The position numbers and the translations under genes are program-made. From NCBI GenBank assembly GCA_027306715.1, contig DAHUZG010000041.1:1-14630 (forward strand): 14,630 nt of DNA. The letters are read 5' to 3'. Every line of letters begins with the position of its first letter. Within the stretch, counting starts at the first letter, position 1. The notes under the pieces were generated by a model. That model saw nothing but the letters and a program-made list of their open reading frames with translations, ran no database searches and had not been told where the DNA came from. This stretch comes from Acidimicrobiaceae bacterium (lineage in GTDB: Bacteria > Actinomycetota > Acidimicrobiia > Acidimicrobiales > Bog-793). This document shows, piece after piece, positions 12,298-14,630 of the stretch.

Positions 12298-12876
12298 ATG
12301 AGCGGTCTCGGCGACGTCTACCGCGAGAACCTGGAAGACCTCTACCGCGAGATCATCCTCGACCACTACCGCTCGCCGCGCAATCGGGGCGAGCTCGCCA
12401 CCCCGCCGGCCCACCGCGCCGAGGGCTTCAACCCGCTCTGCGGCGACGAGGTGGTCGTCTACGCGGCTGTCGAGGACGGCGTCGTCACTGACGTCCGGAT
12501 CAGCGGCCAGGGCTGCTCGATCAGTCAGTCGTCGGCGTCGATGATGTCGGCGGCGGTGAAGGGCCAACCGGTCGCCGAGGCGCGCCGGCTCTTGCGGGCC
12601 TTCAAGTCGATGATGTCGATCCACGAGTCGAGCCTCGGCGGCGAGGCCGGCGGCGTCTCACGCGCACGCGGCGGCGAAGGCGCAGTCGAAGCGGACGAGG
12701 CGGACGAGCCGGCGCCCGTCGACGTCGAGTCGCTCGGCGAGCTCGCCGCCCTGCAGGGCGTGGTCAAGTTCCCGGTCCGCATCAAGTGCGCCACGCTCTC
12801 CTGGAACACCCTCGCTCAGGTGCTCGCCGAGGCGGAGGCAGGGGGCGCCGGCACGGGGGCAGAAGCAGTCGGCTGA
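12298..12876 (+). CDS. sufU: Fe-S assembly sulfur-transfer protein SufU
   Basis: SufU is an IscU-like, zinc-dependent protein that takes persulfide from SufS and passes it to the SufBCD scaffold. The 192-residue product has the expected metal and active-site residues C48 and D50 (NPLCGDE), C73 (GQGCSISQ) and C164 (RIKCATLSW), and ends like other SufU proteins (KFPVRIKCATLSWNTL). It is longer than the usual 140-155 residues because of an extra Gly/Glu/Ala-rich segment at about 111-141, between FKSMMS and ESLGELAALQGV. GAGGGAG precedes the ATG with about 6 bases from GAGG. The gene is the last of the suf group and converges with thrB; sufT or a similar gene is not present here. Confidence 0.93.
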   Translation: MSGLGDVYRENLEDLYREIILDHYRSPRNRGELATPPAHRAEGFNPLCGDEVVVYAAVEDGVVTDVRISGQGCSISQSSASMMSAAVKGQPVAEARRLLRAFKSMMSIHESSLGGEAGGVSRARGGEGAVEADEADEPAPVDVESLGELAALQGVVKFPVRIKCATLSWNTLAQVLAEAEAGGAGTGAEAVG

Positions 12877-12891
12877 CCTGGCGCGCCGGCA

Positions 12892-12925
12892 GGCGGGGCC
12901 CGGCCTCTGAGCGTGGCTGCCCGCC
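12892..12925. terminator. possible weak terminator between convergent sufU and thrB
   Basis: GGCGGG (12892-12897) can pair with CCCGCC (12920-12925), 6 bp around a 22-base loop; GGCAG/CTGCC one step outside overlaps it as an alternative. The 57-base convergent gap needs termination in both directions, but no strong hairpin or T-run is present. Confidence 0.25.
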
Positions 12926-12933
12926 CCGGGGGC

Positions 12934-13785
12934 TCATTCGGCTTCGACCGACAGCCCCGCCGCCGGGGCGAGCTCGAGGGCACGCCCGGCGACGCCGGCT
13001 GCGGCGAGCGCCACCTCGCCGGCGGCGAGCACGGCGGCGGCCGTGCGGTCGTCGGTGCAGATACCGAGCAAGCTCGGGCCCGCTCCCGACCAGCAGGAGA
13101 CCGTCGCCCCTGCCTCCCGGAGGCGGGCGAGCAGCTCCGGCGCCTCGGGGAAGAGGGCCGCCCGCTGGCGCTGGTGGAGGCGCTCGGCACCGGCCTCAGG
13201 GCGCAGCGAGGGGGCGTCGGCAAGGCCGGCGAGCAGCAGCGCCAGGCTCTGCAGGTTCGCCACGGCATCCTCGAAGGGGACCTGTGCGGGAAGGACCGCA
13301 CGGGCGGCGGCGGTGGAGAGCCGGCGCTCGGGAACGATCAGCACGAAGCGCAACCGGTCGTCGAGCGGCAGCCGCACGGCGACGGGACGGCCCCTGCTCG
13401 TCGTGGCGGCGACGAGGCCCCCGAGCACCGAGGCGGCGGCATTCTCGGGATGGCCCTCGAACTTCGCCGCCACCGTCAGCGGGTCGGGTGCACCGGCCGC
13501 GGCGGCGGCAGCGGCGGCGAGGGCGGCCGAGGAGCCGAGGCCGCGCGCCGGCGGCAGCTCGGAGCGCACGAGGACCTCGAGGCGGTCGTGGCCCGCCACG
13601 TGGCAGGCGACCCGCGCCGCCAGGTGTGTCTCGTCCTGCGGAAGCTCTGCGCCCTCCCCTTCGGTCCGCACCCTGAGCCGGCCGGCAAGGCGCACCCCGA
13701 CCTCGACGTGAAGGTCGAGCGCCAGCGCGAGCGCATCGAAGCCGGCGCCGAGGTTGGCGCTCGAGCCAGGCGCCCGCGCCCTCAC
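12934..13785 (-). CDS. thrB: homoserine kinase
   Basis: ThrB phosphorylates L-homoserine with ATP in threonine biosynthesis. The 283-residue product is a GHMP-family kinase. Motif 1 SSANLGAGFDALALAL covers 8-23, the ATP-binding PPARGLGSSAA covers 78-88, and the C-terminal motif is SGAGPSLLGI near residue 240. The pattern GLGSSAA and the N-terminal SANLGxGFD favour ThrB over other GHMP kinases such as IspE or mevalonate kinases. Poly-Ala and high-Arg stretches reflect GC content. The start is GTG 13785, 25 bases after the stop of the carboxypeptidase gene, with AGGGG about 10 bases upstream. Usual partners hom and thrC are not in the window. Confidence 0.93.
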   Translation of the reverse strand: MRARAPGSSANLGAGFDALALALDLHVEVGVRLAGRLRVRTEGEGAELPQDETHLAARVACHVAGHDRLEVLVRSELPPARGLGSSAALAAAAAAAAGAPDPLTVAAKFEGHPENAAASVLGGLVAATTSRGRPVAVRLPLDDRLRFVLIVPERRLSTAAARAVLPAQVPFEDAVANLQSLALLLAGLADAPSLRPEAGAERLHQRQRAALFPEAPELLARLREAGATVSCWSGAGPSLLGICTDDRTAAAVLAAGEVALAAAGVAGRALELAPAAGLSVEAE

Positions 13786-13810
13786 GGCTCTCTGCCCCTG
13801 GCCGTAGCCG

Positions 13811-14630
13811 TCAGCCGTCGGTCGCCACGGGCGTCGACGACAGCGGCGGGATCGGGGCGTCGAGACGGAGCGGGACGCTCGCCAGCGTCCCGTCGGGGGC
13901 GCTCAGCGTCAGCGTCCCGGCGAGCGCCCCGGCCGGCACGTGCAGGTGAAGCGCCGGTCCCGGCGAGACCTGCTCGGTCAGGTGCAACCCTGGCCACGCC
14001 ACCACCACCGCCGCCGTGCCGGCGGTCGCCTCGATCGTGGCGCGCGACCACGGCGCCACGACCCGCGCCTCGGGGGTCCCGGCGGCTACGGCGGTGTAGG
14101 TCTCGAGCGACGTCTCGGCGTTGGTGAGCAGCTGCTCGTCGACCTGGGCCGCCTCGCCGAGGCCGTCGGGCTGGTGCATGCTGACGGCGACGACGAGCAC
14201 CCGGCGGCCGCCGACGACGTCCCAGGCGGCGGTCGCCAGGCATGCCTGGGCGGGGTCGGTGAAGCCGGACTTCACCCCCACGATGCCGTCGACGCCGAGA
14301 GCAGGGTTGTAGTTCCAGATCGTCCCGGCCACGGGGAAGGCCAGGCGGGCCTGGCTGACGACATAACGCAGCGCCGGCTGCTCCATCAGCGCCGCGGCCA
14401 CCTCCACTTGATCCGCCGGGGTCGAAGAAGAGCGCGGGTCGAGGCCGGCGGGGTCGGCGTAGTGCGTCGAGCGCAGGTCCATCTCCTCGGCCAGGGCGTT
14501 CATCCGAGCGACGAAGGCGGGCTGGCTCCCGGCATCCCAGACGGCCAAGGTACGGGCGATGTTGTCGCCCGAGGGTATGAGCAGCGCCTCGAGCAGCTGC
14601 AGCTCGGTCAGCCGCTCGCCGAGGCGCACG
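13811..14630 (-). CDS. D-alanyl-D-alanine carboxypeptidase (PBP5-like), partial at the 5' end
   Basis: This is the C-terminal part of a penicillin-binding protein that trims D-Ala from peptidoglycan stem peptides. Counting from the right edge, about residue 20 begins SGDN, the position of the SxN motif (the usual form is SGN). YADPAGLDP follows at 57-65 and the KTG-box as KSG at 120-122 (GVKSGFTD). These match the serine D-Ala-D-Ala carboxypeptidase family. The SxxK nucleophile motif and any signal peptide lie beyond the window, so activity and export cannot be judged. The C-terminal 90 residues look like the beta-rich domain of such enzymes, without a visible C-terminal membrane anchor. thrB follows in the same direction. 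Confidence 0.88.
   Translation of the reverse strand, partial: VRLGERLTELQLLEALLIPSGDNIARTLAVWDAGSQPAFVARMNALAEEMDLRSTHYADPAGLDPRSSSTPADQVEVAAALMEQPALRYVVSQARLAFPVAGTIWNYNPALGVDGIVGVKSGFTDPAQACLATAAWDVVGGRRVLVVAVSMHQPDGLGEAAQVDEQLLTNAETSLETYTAVAAGTPEARVVAPWSRATIEATAGTAAVVVAWPGLHLTEQVSPGPALHLHVPAGALAGTLTLSAPDGTLASVPLRLDAPIPPLSSTPVATDG

Overview
The window is very GC-rich (roughly 70% or more). Open frames run through it on both strands, GTG and TTG starts are frequent, and the gene set (homodimeric AceE, the HhH-GPD family known from Actinobacteria, SufC/SufS/SufU) points to a high-GC actinobacterium. A deep lineage such as Acidimicrobiia is possible, but I cannot prove it from the sequence. 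I see no phage, plasmid, IS, CRISPR, rRNA or tRNA gene. Most of the window is housekeeping metabolism.

Layout. 1-1833 (minus): a 2-oxo-acid dehydrogenase E2 gene (3' end outside the window) preceded by lipoamide dehydrogenase. 1834-2153: a 320-bp gap with three different short tandem-repeat blocks. 2154-5413 (minus): rnhA-cysD-cysN-cysC, all tightly packed; they encode RNase HI and the sulfate-activation enzymes ATP sulfurylase and APS kinase. 5534-8951 (plus, divergent): aceE (pyruvate dehydrogenase E1) followed after one base by an HhH-GPD protein. 8952-9423: a 472-bp gap with tandem hairpins, nested dyads, a near-perfect palindrome and a ribosome-binding site with a complementary upstream segment. 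9424-12876 (plus): an MBL-fold hydrolase, then sufC-sufS-sufU for Fe-S cluster assembly. 12934-14630 (minus, convergent): thrB (homoserine kinase) downstream of a D-Ala-D-Ala carboxypeptidase that runs off the right edge.

How the genes work together. E1 (aceE), E2 and Lpd are the three components of one type of complex (pyruvate to acetyl-CoA), but here they are split on two strands around the sulfate-activation operon. CysDNC makes PAPS/APS for sulfur assimilation. SufS takes sulfur from cysteine and SufU accepts it, with SufC as the scaffold ATPase; the partner scaffold genes sufB and sufD are not in the window.

The least explained DNA is the two gaps at 1834-2153 and 8952-9423. The second is the best candidate for an undescribed element: two stacked hairpins that read as cUUCGg tetraloops on the minus strand, and on the plus strand a leader-like set of competing hairpins around a strong Shine-Dalgarno/ATG that opens a frame different from the downstream gene. 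Everything said about RNA folding or regulation is inferred from complementarity by eye; no folding or database search was run.
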